Source: Aliivibrio sp. 1S175
GTDB lineage: Bacteria; Pseudomonadota; Gammaproteobacteria; Enterobacterales; Vibrionaceae
NCBI RefSeq assembly: GCF_001690985.1
Contig: NZ_MAJS01000018.1
Span: forward strand, 44,850-108,849
Length of the DNA: 64,000 nt
Reading direction: 5' to 3'
Part shown: one piece after another, positions 1 through 8,746 of the stretch
How positions within the stretch are numbered: the first letter of the stretch is position 1
How the letters are laid out: every line of letters starts with the position of its first letter
Made by a program: the position numbers and the translations under genes
Notes under the pieces: generated by a model
What the model saw: the letters and a program-made list of their open reading frames with translations, nothing else
Told to the model about the DNA's origin: nothing
Databases searched by the model: none

Positions 1-1
1 A

Positions 2-58
2 CTCTTTATCTTATCAAGTATTGTTATTGTGCTAGCACAACTGTTAGGCTTTTCATAA
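2..58 (+). CDS. C-terminal tail of an upstream membrane protein (partial)
   Basis: An open frame enters from the left edge and ends at the TAA at 56-58. Its last 18 residues are strongly hydrophobic (LFILSSIVIVLAQLLGFS), as in the last membrane helix of an integral membrane protein. An intrinsic terminator follows 25 bases later, which supports a true gene end. The family cannot be named from so short a piece. Confidence 0.5.
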   Translation, partial: LFILSSIVIVLAQLLGFS

Positions 59-82
59 CAATACCCTAAGTCACTTATTTTC

Positions 83-109
83 AAGGCGAGATAATTTCTC
101 GCCTTTTTT
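83..109 (+). terminator. Rho-independent terminator
   Basis: A 9-bp perfect stem (AAGGCGAGA / TCTCGCCTT) with a 5-nt loop is followed by a T run. It closes the transcript entering from the left, just before the deacylase gene at 136. Confidence 0.85.
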
Positions 110-135
110 CATTTTCCCGATTGGAGAAATACGTT

Positions 136-1131
136 ATGGCTACCCAATTCTTAGATGACGTGATTCAAAGTCACCAAGTAGTTCACTCTCTTGATGTCAG
201 CGATCTTACTGCTGGTGAACATAAATTTTGGTTTCGTATAGCCACTAATGCCCTATCACAATGGCAATACTTACCAGTACTGGTTTTCAAAGGTGATCAA
301 CCAGGGAAAAAAGTGATGATTACCGCAGGGGTTCATGGTGACGAATACAACGGTGTACTCGCAGCACAACAAACGGCACGTTCACTCGTTGGTCAATCGT
401 TAGCTGGTACAGTGACAATTGTCCCAACGGTAAATCTAACTGGTATGCTTAATCACAGTCGTGACTTTTTCTCAGCCGATCCTGATTGCTCTCCTGCAAA
501 CCTAAACCGTTTCTTCCCAGGCGATGCTAACGGCAACGAAGGACAGCGCTATTTACATGCATTGTGGCATAACCTATTACAGCCCAATGCCGATTTTGCC
601 ATCGATCTTCATACCCAAACCAGTGGCACTGTTTATCCTCTGTATGTTTTTGCTGATTTTAGATTAGAATCCGCTCTGCGTATGGCTCGCTTAATCAATC
701 CTGATGCAATTTTGAATGATGCTGGTGACCCTGGGGTACTAGAGACCGTATGGAACGCCAACGGCATTCCAAGTATTACCATTGAAGTGGGAATGGGTCG
801 TTACACTGAACAAGATCTCATTAATCGCACCGTAAATGGTATTACAAATATATTGAATGATGAGCAAATACTGGTTGGTGATGTTGACACAATAATCCCA
901 TGCATCGAAGGATCTGACATTATTAGCATCCGAGCCGAGCTTGGGGGTTTTGTGCTACCGCAAGTTGCTATGATGGATACCGTCGAAGAAGGTGACCTAG
1001 TCGCAATTCAATACGACAGCTTTGGTGATGAAATCCATCGTTATACTGCGCCAACAAATGGAACCGTACTGAGCCACAACATTGAATCCATTCGAGCTCC
1101 AGGATCACTTGTCGTACGCTTGATCAAATAA
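136..1131 (+). CDS. Succinylglutamate desuccinylase/aspartoacylase-family zinc hydrolase
   Basis: This 331-aa protein belongs to the AstE/AspA group of M14-like metallohydrolases, which remove acyl groups from N-acyl amino acids or related amides. The zinc site is visible as GVHGDE (H67, E70) and IDLHT (H159). The C-terminal part has the lipoyl-like beta domain common to the family (GTVLSHN). The ATG at 136 is preferred over the in-frame TTG at 121, because the TTGGAG just upstream is a good ribosome binding site for it. It stands alone between a terminator and a long spacer, so the substrate cannot be inferred from neighbours. It is not linked to ast genes, so a true AstE role is doubtful. 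Confidence 0.8.
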   Translation: MATQFLDDVIQSHQVVHSLDVSDLTAGEHKFWFRIATNALSQWQYLPVLVFKGDQPGKKVMITAGVHGDEYNGVLAAQQTARSLVGQSLAGTVTIVPTVNLTGMLNHSRDFFSADPDCSPANLNRFFPGDANGNEGQRYLHALWHNLLQPNADFAIDLHTQTSGTVYPLYVFADFRLESALRMARLINPDAILNDAGDPGVLETVWNANGIPSITIEVGMGRYTEQDLINRTVNGITNILNDEQILVGDVDTIIPCIEGSDIISIRAELGGFVLPQVAMMDTVEEGDLVAIQYDSFGDEIHRYTAPTNGTVLSHNIESIRAPGSLVVRLIK

Positions 1132-1349
1132 AAGAAAGTAGAGCCTCATTCCAAATCAATATGTGATCACTCTTACTGACTCGAATGAGTATAAAATCAA
1201 CAAGGGAGCATTGATATTTCAAGGGATTTCACCGCGAAGTTTCAATCCTCTCTAAAAACAGCTCAAGTTACATCACGAAACTAAAATGGCTTAGATATGC
1301 ATCTTATTACAGTATAAAAAACAATCATATTCTGTTTTCTTTATGTCTT

Positions 1350-1381
1350 TTAAGTCAAATTTGTTACTAATTTTGACTTAA
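1350..1381. repeat. 10-bp perfect inverted repeat upstream of pyrC
   Basis: TTAAGTCAAA (1350-1359) is mirrored exactly by TTTGACTTAA (1372-1381) with a 12-nt spacer. It lies about 30 bp upstream of the -10-like element of pyrC. It has no T run and is more like a protein-binding operator than a terminator. The regulator is unknown. Confidence 0.5.
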
Positions 1382-1423
1382 TCCTATTTGTTTTATTCGT
1401 TTTGCTTTAGAATCCTTTCGCCT

Positions 1424-1439
1424 AAGCAAACGATTAACT
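1424..1439 (+). promoter_or_regulatory. PurR-like operator of pyrC
   Basis: AAGCAAACGATTAACT matches the enterobacterial PurR consensus ANGCAANCGNTTNCNT at every fixed base except one. It lies just downstream of a TAGAAT -10-like element, where a repressor would cover the transcription start. PurR is known to repress pyrC in E. coli, so the same logic is inferred here. Confidence 0.6.
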
Positions 1440-1484
1440 CGATAATTCTTAGGCTCTTATTTCTTTTTCTGGTGGGAGCAGCAA

Positions 1485-2513
1485 ATGACAACTTTAACAA
1501 TTACTCGTCCTGATGATTGGCATTTACATCTACGTGATGGTGACGTACTTACAGATACTGTACGTGATTCAGGCCGTTATAATGGCCGCGCATTAATTAT
1601 GCCAAACCTAGTTCCACCAGTAACAACCACAGAGTTAGCCCTTAGCTACCGCGACCGCATTCAAGCAGAAAATCACTCTGATACCTTCTCTCCTATTATG
1701 TCTTTGTATCTAACAGAGAAAACGACATCAGATGAGATCCGCAAAGCAAAAGCAACAGGTCATATCGTTGCTGCAAAATTGTATCCTGCGGGTGCAACAA
1801 CTAACTCTGACTCTGGTGTTAGTGATGTAAGTAAGGTTTATCCTATTTTAAAAACGATGCAAGAAGAAGGTATGTTACTTCTAATTCATGGTGAAGTGAC
1901 AACGCACGATGTTGATATTTTTGATCGTGAAAAGACGTTCCTTGATACCGTATTAGCACCTATCGTTAATGATTTCCCTGAGTTAAAAATCGTTCTTGAA
2001 CACATCACTACAAAAGATGCGGCTGAGTTTGTTAAAAACGCAGGTCCAAATGTAGCAGCAACTATTACGGCTCACCATTTATTGTTTAACCGCAACCACA
2101 TGTTAGTTGGCGGCATTAAACCACACTTCTATTGCTTACCAATCCTAAAACGTAACACGCATCAACAAGCATTAATTGAAGCGGCAACAAGTGGCAATGC
2201 TAAATTCTTCATTGGTACTGACTCTGCGCCACACGCTAAAGATAAGAAAGAAGCCGCTTGTGGTTGTGCTGGTTCGTATACTGCGCACGCTTCTATCGAG
2301 CTTTATGCTGAAGTATTTGAGAACGAAGGTAAATTAGAAAACCTTGAAGCATTCGCAAGCTTTAATGGTCCAGATTTTTATAACCTTCCTCGCAACACAG
2401 ATACAATCACGTTAGTAAAAGAAGCATGGATCGCTCCTGAAACAATGACATTTGGTAATGACTTTGTTGTGCCAATTCGTGCGGGTGAAGCGGTGGAATG
2501 GTTAGTAAAATAA
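1485..2513 (+). CDS. pyrC: Dihydroorotase PyrC
   Basis: Dihydroorotase closes carbamoyl-aspartate to dihydroorotate, the third step of de novo pyrimidine synthesis, in the cytosol. The 342-aa length fits the class II E. coli-type enzyme. Visible catalytic features are HLHLRDGD (metal ligands H13 and H15), the carboxylated-lysine segment AAKLYPAG (K98), the histidines of LIHGEV and LEHITT, and the aspartate of GTDSAPH. The ATG at 1485 follows a GGGAG ribosome binding site. The gene is single, with a PurR-like box upstream and a bidirectional terminator downstream shared with the convergent reductase gene. Confidence 0.97.
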   Translation: MTTLTITRPDDWHLHLRDGDVLTDTVRDSGRYNGRALIMPNLVPPVTTTELALSYRDRIQAENHSDTFSPIMSLYLTEKTTSDEIRKAKATGHIVAAKLYPAGATTNSDSGVSDVSKVYPILKTMQEEGMLLLIHGEVTTHDVDIFDREKTFLDTVLAPIVNDFPELKIVLEHITTKDAAEFVKNAGPNVAATITAHHLLFNRNHMLVGGIKPHFYCLPILKRNTHQQALIEAATSGNAKFFIGTDSAPHAKDKKEAACGCAGSYTAHASIELYAEVFENEGKLENLEAFASFNGPDFYNLPRNTDTITLVKEAWIAPETMTFGNDFVVPIRAGEAVEWLVK

Positions 2514-2541
2514 CGTCCCTATTTGTATAACTCGTTACGAT

Positions 2542-2574
2542 AAAAAATGGGATGCCAATTAGCATCCCATTTTT
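2542..2574. terminator. Bidirectional terminator between pyrC and the aldo/keto reductase gene
   Basis: A 9-bp stem ATGGGATGC / GCATCCCAT with a 6-nt loop is flanked by A and T runs that extend the pairing. It can end pyrC on + and the convergent gene on -. Confidence 0.85.
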
Positions 2575-2612
2575 GTTTCTATTTTATCAGCTGAATTGAG
2601 ATCCTGTCATCT

Positions 2613-3521
2613 CTATGGCACACCGTGGCCTTTTGATTCAACCCATACGCGATACCATTGCTCACGCGTCAATTCGATACTCATCGCATCAATGGCTGAT
2701 TTAACACGTTCAATTTTACCAGAGCCAATAATAGGTAATGGACTTGATGGCAATTTACGTACCCACGCATAGATCACTTGATCAAGACTTTGCGCACCAA
2801 CCTCTTCTTTCAACTCTTCTAGCACTTTTCTTACTCGGATCGCTTGTTCTGATTGGCCAGAGAAGATCTCCCCGCCAGCTAAACACGACCATGCCATTGG
2901 TTTAATGCGGTTCATCTGTAATTGGTCAAGCGTACCATCGTGTGCAACATCAAAGTTCAATGGATTAATTTCAACTTGGTTCGTCACGAGCGGTTTATCA
3001 AGACGCGACTGTAATAAATCAAAATGACTTGGCGTAAAATTAGATACCCCAAAATGCTTCACTTTGCCTTCTTTCTGTAATTGATTAAACGTGTCAGCGA
3101 CTTCATCGGCATTCATTAACACATCTAAACGATGAATCAATAACACATCGATTTCTGAAATATTAAGACGAGTAAGAGAGTTATTTACAGAGTTAATTAT
3201 GTGTTCTTTCGATGTATCGTAATGATTAATCTTTCTATTTGGGAAGTCAGGAGTGCATAGATTAATATCACACTTGGTAATTATTTCTATTTGATCGCGA
3301 ATAGAAGGCTCTAACGCAAGGGCTTCCCCAAATAAACTTTCGCACTGGTAACCACCGTAAATATCAGCATGGTCTACCGTAGTGATCCCCAATTCAACAT
3401 GTTGTTTTAAGAAATCTAATCGTTGCTGTGGGCTCATTCCCCAATCAGAAAGTCTCCAATAACCTTGAACAAGCTCTGAAAATTCTGGGCCTTGTGGTGC
3501 AATCGTTGTTTTATTGATCAT
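2613..3521 (-). CDS. Aldo/keto reductase, YdhF-like
   Basis: This 302-aa TIM-barrel NAD(P)H-dependent reductase resembles E. coli YdhF. The catalytic tetrad region is seen in DHADIYGGYQCE (Asp and Tyr), with a lysine in EIITKCDI and a histidine in LLIHRLD. The C-terminal IIGSGKIERV segment is the usual phosphate-binding part for the cofactor. Members reduce carbonyl compounds, but the physiological substrate is unknown. The start ATG at 3521 follows a GGAG at good spacing. A palindromic element lies in the leader about 15-40 bases upstream of the start. Confidence 0.85.
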   Translation of the reverse strand: MINKTTIAPQGPEFSELVQGYWRLSDWGMSPQQRLDFLKQHVELGITTVDHADIYGGYQCESLFGEALALEPSIRDQIEIITKCDINLCTPDFPNRKINHYDTSKEHIINSVNNSLTRLNISEIDVLLIHRLDVLMNADEVADTFNQLQKEGKVKHFGVSNFTPSHFDLLQSRLDKPLVTNQVEINPLNFDVAHDGTLDQLQMNRIKPMAWSCLAGGEIFSGQSEQAIRVRKVLEELKEEVGAQSLDQVIYAWVRKLPSSPLPIIGSGKIERVKSAIDAMSIELTREQWYRVWVESKGHGVP

Positions 3522-3534
3522 TATATTCTCCGTT

Positions 3535-3561
3535 GTATTCCCCTATCTTAGGGGGCAATAC
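3535..3561. repeat. Palindromic element in the leader of the reductase gene
   Basis: GTATT-CCCCTA (3535-3545) is mirrored by TAGGGG-GC-AATAC (3549-3561) around a TCT centre. The 27-bp element is centred about 27 bases upstream of the reductase start codon. It could be an operator or an mRNA hairpin; there is no T run. Confidence 0.5.
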
Positions 3562-3743
3562 TTAGAGTTACAGTGATATAGATCCAGAAATAAACATAAT
3601 GAGTAAGTTATCAAGACAGATTCAATTAAATTCCTCTTGGTATTAAATATAAAAATAAAGTAATTACTCAAAGACAAGGTACCTTTATTTTCTTATAATC
3701 CCTTTTATCGTAAATAATAAAAATTGAATACAAGGTTTATAAC

Positions 3744-4070
3744 ATGATGATAAAGCTAAATTTTTATGCCTTATTACTCGTATTGGTTTCATTCAGTTCT
3801 GTTTCAGATGTTGTTGTCACTCCGGACAATGAAGATATCTGCAAACAAAAATACGTAAGAGAAATTTTCGACCAACAAGTGCAATACAGTAACTCTCAAA
3901 ACACAGAACAAGTTAGAAGAACAGCTGAACGTCATATAGACCATTCTCGCGAAATATACAACGAAACACTCAGCTTTTGCTCTGCTTTAAGTTACTTAAA
4001 CAATAAAGATTCTGATGAACTTCTTAACGATTTTCAACGAGCTAAATCAGGTGAATCTCAATTCAAATAA
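3744..4070 (+). CDS. Small secreted protein of unknown function
   Basis: The product has 108 aa. A hydrophobic N-terminus (FYALLLVLVSFSSVS) looks like a signal peptide, and the rest is hydrophilic, with two cysteines in the mature part (ICKQKY and SFCSAL) that could form a disulfide in the periplasm. The middle is rich in Gln, Arg and Glu and probably helical. An AAGG ribosome binding site lies 8 bases before the ATG pair, and a terminator follows. I do not recognise the family. Confidence 0.6.
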   Translation: MMIKLNFYALLLVLVSFSSVSDVVVTPDNEDICKQKYVREIFDQQVQYSNSQNTEQVRRTAERHIDHSREIYNETLSFCSALSYLNNKDSDELLNDFQRAKSGESQFK

Positions 4071-4080
4071 CAATATAAAT

Positions 4081-4110
4081 AAAGCATGAGTGTATTCAAT
4101 CATGCTTTAT
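4081..4110. terminator. Bidirectional terminator
   Basis: AAAGCATGA (4081-4089) pairs with TCATGCTTT (4100-4108) around a 10-nt loop. It lies between the convergent secreted-protein and DUF3820 genes, and A and T flanks serve both directions. Confidence 0.7.
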
Positions 4111-4115
4111 TATCA

Positions 4116-4337
4116 CTATCGCTTATATTTCAAAGGTCGAATAACCTCATCTAACCCTTCAATTTTCATTGCTAAGCACAGTGCCATTAACTCTCCTAAC
4201 TCCCCTTTTGGAAAACCATCTTTTCGTTCAAACCATAAAAGATATTCATCAGGAAGATCAATAAGTACACGGCCAGCATATTTACCAAACGGCATTTTCA
4301 TTTGAGTTAATTTAAGGATTTGTTCTTTATTGAACAT
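4116..4337 (-). CDS. DUF3820-family small protein (YpeB-like)
   Basis: The product has 73 aa with the signature of DUF3820: MPFGKYAGRVLIDLPDEYLLW near the N-terminus, then a KGELGELMALC helix. Relatives such as E. coli YpeB are annotated as putative quorum-sensing-regulated factors, but no biochemical role is established. The start overlaps the end of the upstream Nudix gene by 11 bases, so the two are probably translated from one message. Confidence 0.8.
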   Translation of the reverse strand: MFNKEQILKLTQMKMPFGKYAGRVLIDLPDEYLLWFERKDGFPKGELGELMALCLAMKIEGLDEVIRPLKYKR

Positions 4338-4854
4338 GCAGACGCTCTTTTACAATAAGATGAAGTAGAAAGGTTTCACGCTCTATACTCATTCCTTTTT
4401 TCTCACTATGAGCAATAATATTTTCATTATGAGCTATCGCTTCATGAATATTGATCCAGACTGGTTTCATTCCATTACGAATTTCATAACTTTCGTAATT
4501 GGTGTCCCCTAACTCTTTGTCTGCATCACACGTATAGCAATAAGATATCATGTGTAATACGTTACACTCATGCTTATACCAAGGACGAAATTCTTCATAA
4601 ATACCGAATGGTTCAATACTCGAAATATTCTTAGCACCCGTTTCTTCTTTTATTTCTCTGACTAATCCTGCAATGACATCTTCACCATCATCTATTCCAC
4701 CACCAGGTAACGAATAATCATGGTAACGCTCTGTATATAAGAGAAGAATATCTTCGCCTTTCAATATGATAGCGCGAGTTGCATTACGTTGAAGAATTTT
4801 TTGATTGTCTAAATGATCTATATCTGGATGCGTTGTAATATTTAAAATGCGCAT
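4327..4854 (-). CDS. Nudix hydrolase
   Basis: This 175-aa protein contains a full Nudix box: GGGIDDGEDVIAGL followed directly by VREIKEETG, which supplies the REx2EExG metal-binding core. Such enzymes split nucleoside diphosphates linked to another moiety; the substrate is not predictable here. I chose the ATG at 4854 (MRILNITTH), because the in-frame TTG at 4866 has its only AGG two bases away, too close to serve it. The ribosome binding site of the chosen start is weak. The gene overlaps the downstream DUF3820 gene. Confidence 0.85.
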   Translation of the reverse strand: MRILNITTHPDIDHLDNQKILQRNATRAIILKGEDILLLYTERYHDYSLPGGGIDDGEDVIAGLVREIKEETGAKNISSIEPFGIYEEFRPWYKHECNVLHMISYCYTCDADKELGDTNYESYEIRNGMKPVWINIHEAIAHNENIIAHSEKKGMSIERETFLLHLIVKERLHVQ

Positions 4855-5060
4855 AAAAACGAACAAGCCTACTTATAAGAATAACCACTCCATTATACGC
4901 ACTTTGTTTTTTGATGCAGCCCTCAAATTATCCACTTTTTTTGTGCGTCTTTGCACAGAATGTAAATAAAGTGTAAATGTTGCGCTACTTAACTACTTCT
5001 TTTATCGATCATTTAATATAATAAAGACTTAAAATAATTACAATTCAAGGAAGTCTCAAC

Positions 5061-5516
5061 ATGAAAAAAATCCAAGCACTGGTTATTGCTTCTACTCTTT
5101 TCGCTTCAACCTCTGTTTTAGCGCATACTTTTAATGAAGCAAACAAAGCCATTAAATATCGTCAAGCCGCTTTTACTATGATTGCTGGTAATGTCAGTGA
5201 AATGGGTGAAATGGTAAAAGGCAAAACAGAATGGAGTGATGTTATTTTTGCTAAACGAGCAAATCAATTATCTCAACTAACATTAATGCCGTTAGATGCA
5301 TTTTATGTTGAAGGCTCAGATAAAGGAAAAACAAACGCACTACCAGAAGTATGGAAGAATTTCCCTGATTTTGAAGCTCGCTTAACTCAATTTCAAGAAG
5401 ATGCTGCTGCACTAGCAAGTATTTCAGATAAAGGTGACAAAGCCGCAATTCGTAAGGCTTTTGGGAAAACAGTTAAGAACTGTAAAGCGTGTCATACTGA
5501 TTATAAAGCGAAGTAG
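5061..5516 (+). CDS. Cytochrome c' / c556-like class II cytochrome c
   Basis: This 151-aa periplasmic haem protein has a clear signal peptide (MKKIQALVIASTLFASTSVLA, cut before HTF). The class II haem motif CKACH sits at the extreme C-terminus (C141, C144, H145), as expected for the four-helix-bundle cytochrome c' family. Family members bind NO or transfer electrons. A cytochrome b gene starts 15 bases downstream, so the two probably form a small membrane-to-periplasm electron-transfer unit. An AAGGAAG ribosome binding site precedes the ATG. Confidence 0.9.
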   Translation: MKKIQALVIASTLFASTSVLAHTFNEANKAIKYRQAAFTMIAGNVSEMGEMVKGKTEWSDVIFAKRANQLSQLTLMPLDAFYVEGSDKGKTNALPEVWKNFPDFEARLTQFQEDAAALASISDKGDKAAIRKAFGKTVKNCKACHTDYKAK

Positions 5517-5531
5517 CCATAAAGGACTTTC

Positions 5532-6182
5532 ATGAAAATCTGGGATGGTTTTATCCGGGTTTATCATTGGAGCCAAGTGGTATTACTTGGCTCTCTTTGG
5601 TATACCGCAGACGAAGGATTGATGGAGTGGCACTTTACACTCGCCTACCTTCTAATGGCCTTATTAGGTACACGAATTATTTGGGGTGTGATTGGCAGTG
5701 ATACTGCTAAATTTTCTCATTTTGTTACGTCACCTAAAAAAGCAATTAATTACTTATCAATAGAGAAAAAAGGAACATTATCTCATTCTGTTGGACATAA
5801 CCCTGCGGGTGGTTACATGGTGCTAGGATTATTCTTCCTACTATCATTACAATTAATCACTGGGTTATTCAGCAATGATGACATTCTCTCTGAAGGCCCT
5901 TTGGCTTCATTAGTTAGTTATGATACAAGTGGGTTTTTAACTCAAATACACCATCAAAGCTTTGATGTTCTTCTTGGCTTTATTGGTTTACACATTGCCG
6001 CGGTATTTTTTTATAGACTCAAAGGCATTAATTTAATCAAACCCATGCTCACGGGTAATGCTGAACTCACTGGAAATAGCCCAAAAATGAAACACTCTAT
6101 TTTTGCATGGCTTATTTTTACGGTGATATTTCTTATTATCTACTTTTTTTGGGCAAGCGAAGTGATAAGCTATCTTTTTTAA
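5532..6182 (+). CDS. Cytochrome b561-type membrane protein
   Basis: This 216-aa protein has about four or five membrane helices and belongs to the bacterial di-haem cytochrome b family (Ni-hydrogenase b / b561 type). It opens with WDGFIRVYHWSQV, where the histidine is a typical haem ligand, and carries further membrane histidines in MEWHFTLAY, IHHQSFDVLL and GLHIAAVFF. It likely passes electrons from quinol to the preceding cytochrome c'. Spacing to the cytochrome c' gene is 15 bases and to the MscS-like gene 17 bases, so all three may be one operon. Confidence 0.85.
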   Translation: MKIWDGFIRVYHWSQVVLLGSLWYTADEGLMEWHFTLAYLLMALLGTRIIWGVIGSDTAKFSHFVTSPKKAINYLSIEKKGTLSHSVGHNPAGGYMVLGLFFLLSLQLITGLFSNDDILSEGPLASLVSYDTSGFLTQIHHQSFDVLLGFIGLHIAAVFFYRLKGINLIKPMLTGNAELTGNSPKMKHSIFAWLIFTVIFLIIYFFWASEVISYLF

Positions 6183-6199
6183 ATAAAAGAGAACTATCA

Positions 6200-7273
6200 A
6201 TGACTCGTTTCCTTGATTGGTGGAATACCCTATTAGAATTTAAAGATCACGATTGGGCACAAAATATAATCGTGATCTCTTTATTCAGTGCTTTTCTTTG
6301 GTTATCTTGGCGTATTATTGTTCAACGCCTGCATCGTATCGCAGTTAAAACCAAACTCCCTTGGGATGACGCTGTCATTACAGCCATCTCCTCACCAATT
6401 ACGCTCATTATTTGGTTATGGCCGGCGACTGCTTCATTGAAGATCCTTCTTACCGTCCATACGCGCTTCAGCATTACTTGGTTACCTGAATTACAAGTAT
6501 TCATTCTAGTTTGGAGTTTTATTTGGTCTGCATTAAGACTAACCACGCTAGTAGAGAAGCAAGTTTTAACTAATCCTAAACATGATGAGACAACCGTACT
6601 TGCTCTAGGTAAAGTCAGCCGACTTATATTTATCTCATTAGGTCTTCTGTCTTTAATGCAAGGGATGGGGTTAAGCTTATCTGGCTTATTAACTTTTGGT
6701 GGCGTCGGCGGCTTAGTTGTTGGTTTAGCGGCAAAAGATTTATTGTCTAACTTCTTTGGTGGCATGATGATCTATTTTGATCGCCCCTTTAAAGTTGGTG
6801 ATTGGATCCGATCTCCAGACCGTTCTTTAGAAGGCACAGTTGAACATATTGGTTGGCGCATGACGGTGATAAGAACCTTTGATAAACGCCCTCTTTATGT
6901 TCCTAATTCAGTATTTAGTAGCATCGTTGTAGAGAATCCATCAAGAATGCTAAACCGACGTATTAAAGAAGATATTGGCATTCGTTATAATGATCTTAAA
7001 AATATAGAACTTATTGTAACTGACATTAAAACAATGTTGATTGAACATAATGATATTGATTCAAACCAAACGTTAATTGTAAACTTTAATGGCTTTGGTC
7101 CTTCGTCATTAGATTTATTGGTGTATACCTTTACCAAAACCGTCAATTGGATTGAATATCATAAGGTAAAGCAAGATGTCTTAATTAAGATTGGAGATAT
7201 CATTGCACGACACGATGCTGAAATCGCCTTCCCTACTCAAACCCTTAAAATTGAGCAATTACCTGTTGAGTAA
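6200..7273 (+). CDS. MscS-family mechanosensitive ion channel
   Basis: This 357-aa protein has N-terminal membrane helices and a central MscS pore and beta domain: GLLTFGGVGGLVVGLAAKDL is the Gly/Ala-rich pore helix TM3, followed by NFFGGMMIYFDRPFKVGDWI, the most conserved block of the family. The longer frame opens at 6107 inside the cytochrome b gene, but the ATG at 6200 after AAGAGA is the likely start. Such channels release solutes on hypo-osmotic shock. It may be cotranscribed with the two cytochrome genes, which is not an obvious functional pairing. Confidence 0.88.
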   Translation: MTRFLDWWNTLLEFKDHDWAQNIIVISLFSAFLWLSWRIIVQRLHRIAVKTKLPWDDAVITAISSPITLIIWLWPATASLKILLTVHTRFSITWLPELQVFILVWSFIWSALRLTTLVEKQVLTNPKHDETTVLALGKVSRLIFISLGLLSLMQGMGLSLSGLLTFGGVGGLVVGLAAKDLLSNFFGGMMIYFDRPFKVGDWIRSPDRSLEGTVEHIGWRMTVIRTFDKRPLYVPNSVFSSIVVENPSRMLNRRIKEDIGIRYNDLKNIELIVTDIKTMLIEHNDIDSNQTLIVNFNGFGPSSLDLLVYTFTKTVNWIEYHKVKQDVLIKIGDIIARHDAEIAFPTQTLKIEQLPVE

Positions 7274-7310
7274 TCACGCCACTCACGGTTAATAACAAAT
7301 AATCAAATAT

Positions 7311-7344
7311 AAAAAAGGGCATCACATTATATGTATGCCCTTTT
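7311..7344. terminator. Bidirectional terminator between the mscS-like gene and ktrB
   Basis: AAAAAGGGCAT pairs with ATGCCCTTTT around a 12-nt loop. It lies in the 108-bp gap between convergent genes and can serve both. Confidence 0.8.
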
Positions 7345-7381
7345 CTATGAACAACGCGATTTAGGTTGCCTAACTATACAA

Positions 7382-8746
7382 TCAACCGGTTAACACACTC
7401 TCTTCAGGGTATTTCACACAAGATTTCTCCGGTCTTGCTAACATATAAGCCAATGTGAGTGGACCAATACGACCAATGACCATCACAATAACCATAATAA
7501 ACTTACCTGCCTCAGATAAATCCGCAGTTAAGCCCGCTGTTAACCCTACCGTAGCGAACGCTGAAATAACCTCAAACATAACTTTATCAAACCCTGCTTT
7601 CTCTGTGATCATTAAAGAAAACATTGCCATAGAAAGCAATACACCACTAACAACGATAATGGCTAATGATTTAGTTACAATCGGCCAACCAATCGTACGT
7701 TTAAACATGACTACGTTTTTCTTTTGACGCAAGAATGTCCATGTAGCTACTGCGGCAACGGTAATCGTTGATACTTTTAAGCCCCCACCCGTTGAAGTAG
7801 ATCCGGCACCTATCAACATTAAAATAATCATGATAAATAATGCAGGCTGCGTGAACTGAGTTAAATCGACACTATTGAAACCCGCAGTTCGAGCACTTGC
7901 TGATTGAAAAAATGCCGCTAACCACTTATCTCCGGTCGATAAGGCAGCGAGTGTATTTGGGTTATTGTATTCAAGAACATAGAAAAATAATGTACCTATG
8001 ACTAACAAGGTTGGTGTCGCTATGATCATTATTTTTGTATGCAGTTGCAAACGACTGAATCCCTTTGAACTGTTTTTTACTAAATCGACAATAACCGTAA
8101 AACCTAATCCTCCACCAATAAACAGCAAGGATAACGTCAAGATAACCAAAGGATCACCGACATAACTCATTAGGCTGTCTGAAAATAATGAAAAACCCGC
8201 ATTATTGAAGGCTGAAATAGAATGAAACGCCGCATAAAATAACCCTTTAGCGATACCAAGATCTGGTATCCAACGAAAAGATAAGATAATCATACCTATC
8301 AATTCAGCAACTAAAGCAAAACAAATAATACTTTTAATTAATTTGCGTAAGTTTACTTTTTTCTCTTGTCCTAATGCTTCTTTCGCTAAGGCTTGCTGAC
8401 GTAAGCTCAAGCGTAAACCAAATACATAAAGCAAGACTGCTGATAATGTCATCTGCCCTAAGCCACCAATTTGCATCAAGAACATTAAGACAATTTTACC
8501 ACTTATCGTAAAGTGAGACCCTGTATCTACAACGCCTAGGCCAGTCACACTAATAGCAGAAGTTGCTGTAAATAGCGCATCCATAAAACTTAATCCTGAC
8601 ACTGAAAATACAGGCAAGGTCAGTAATACCGCAGATGGTAATAAAATAGCTAAAAATGAAAAAAGAATAATCTTTGGTTCAGACCATTCCTTTGCTTTTT
8701 GACTATTCTTTATTGGAAATAAACCGCGTTTAGGTAAATAACTCAT
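7382..8746 (-). CDS. ktrB: Na+-dependent K+ uptake channel subunit KtrB
   Basis: This 454-aa polytopic protein belongs to the TrkH/KtrB/HKT superfamily. Four pore-loop segments with the selectivity-filter glycine are seen: SVTGLGVVD, NNAGFSLFS, RTAGFNSVD and ATVGLTAGL. KtrB forms the membrane pore and works with the cytoplasmic NAD/ATP-binding ring KtrA, whose gene overlaps it by 4 bases upstream. Vibrio alginolyticus KtrAB is the type system. It supplies K+ uptake, notably under osmotic stress. Confidence 0.93.
   Translation of the reverse strand: MSYLPKRGLFPIKNSQKAKEWSEPKIILFSFLAILLPSAVLLTLPVFSVSGLSFMDALFTATSAISVTGLGVVDTGSHFTISGKIVLMFLMQIGGLGQMTLSAVLLYVFGLRLSLRQQALAKEALGQEKKVNLRKLIKSIICFALVAELIGMIILSFRWIPDLGIAKGLFYAAFHSISAFNNAGFSLFSDSLMSYVGDPLVILTLSLLFIGGGLGFTVIVDLVKNSSKGFSRLQLHTKIMIIATPTLLVIGTLFFYVLEYNNPNTLAALSTGDKWLAAFFQSASARTAGFNSVDLTQFTQPALFIMIILMLIGAGSTSTGGGLKVSTITVAAVATWTFLRQKKNVVMFKRTIGWPIVTKSLAIIVVSGVLLSMAMFSLMITEKAGFDKVMFEVISAFATVGLTAGLTADLSEAGKFIMVIVMVIGRIGPLTLAYMLARPEKSCVKYPEESVLTG

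Larger units (their letters stand above)
1132..1484. other. 353-bp spacer before pyrC
   Basis: No convincing ORF or RNA gene was found here. The right half holds a 10-bp inverted repeat (1350-1381), a TAGAAT -10-like element at 1408-1413 and a PurR-like box (1424-1439). This fits the control region of pyrC. No clear terminator for the deacylase gene is visible. Confidence 0.6.

Noticed and set aside
1160..1198. CTCATTC ... GAATGAG dyad with an inner GTGATCAC after the deacylase gene
   Set aside because: The stem is only 7 bp over a long loop with no T run; it cannot be called a terminator or operator.
4090..4305. 71-codon + strand frame over the DUF3820 gene
   Set aside because: It lies antisense to a recognisable family and starts in the terminator.
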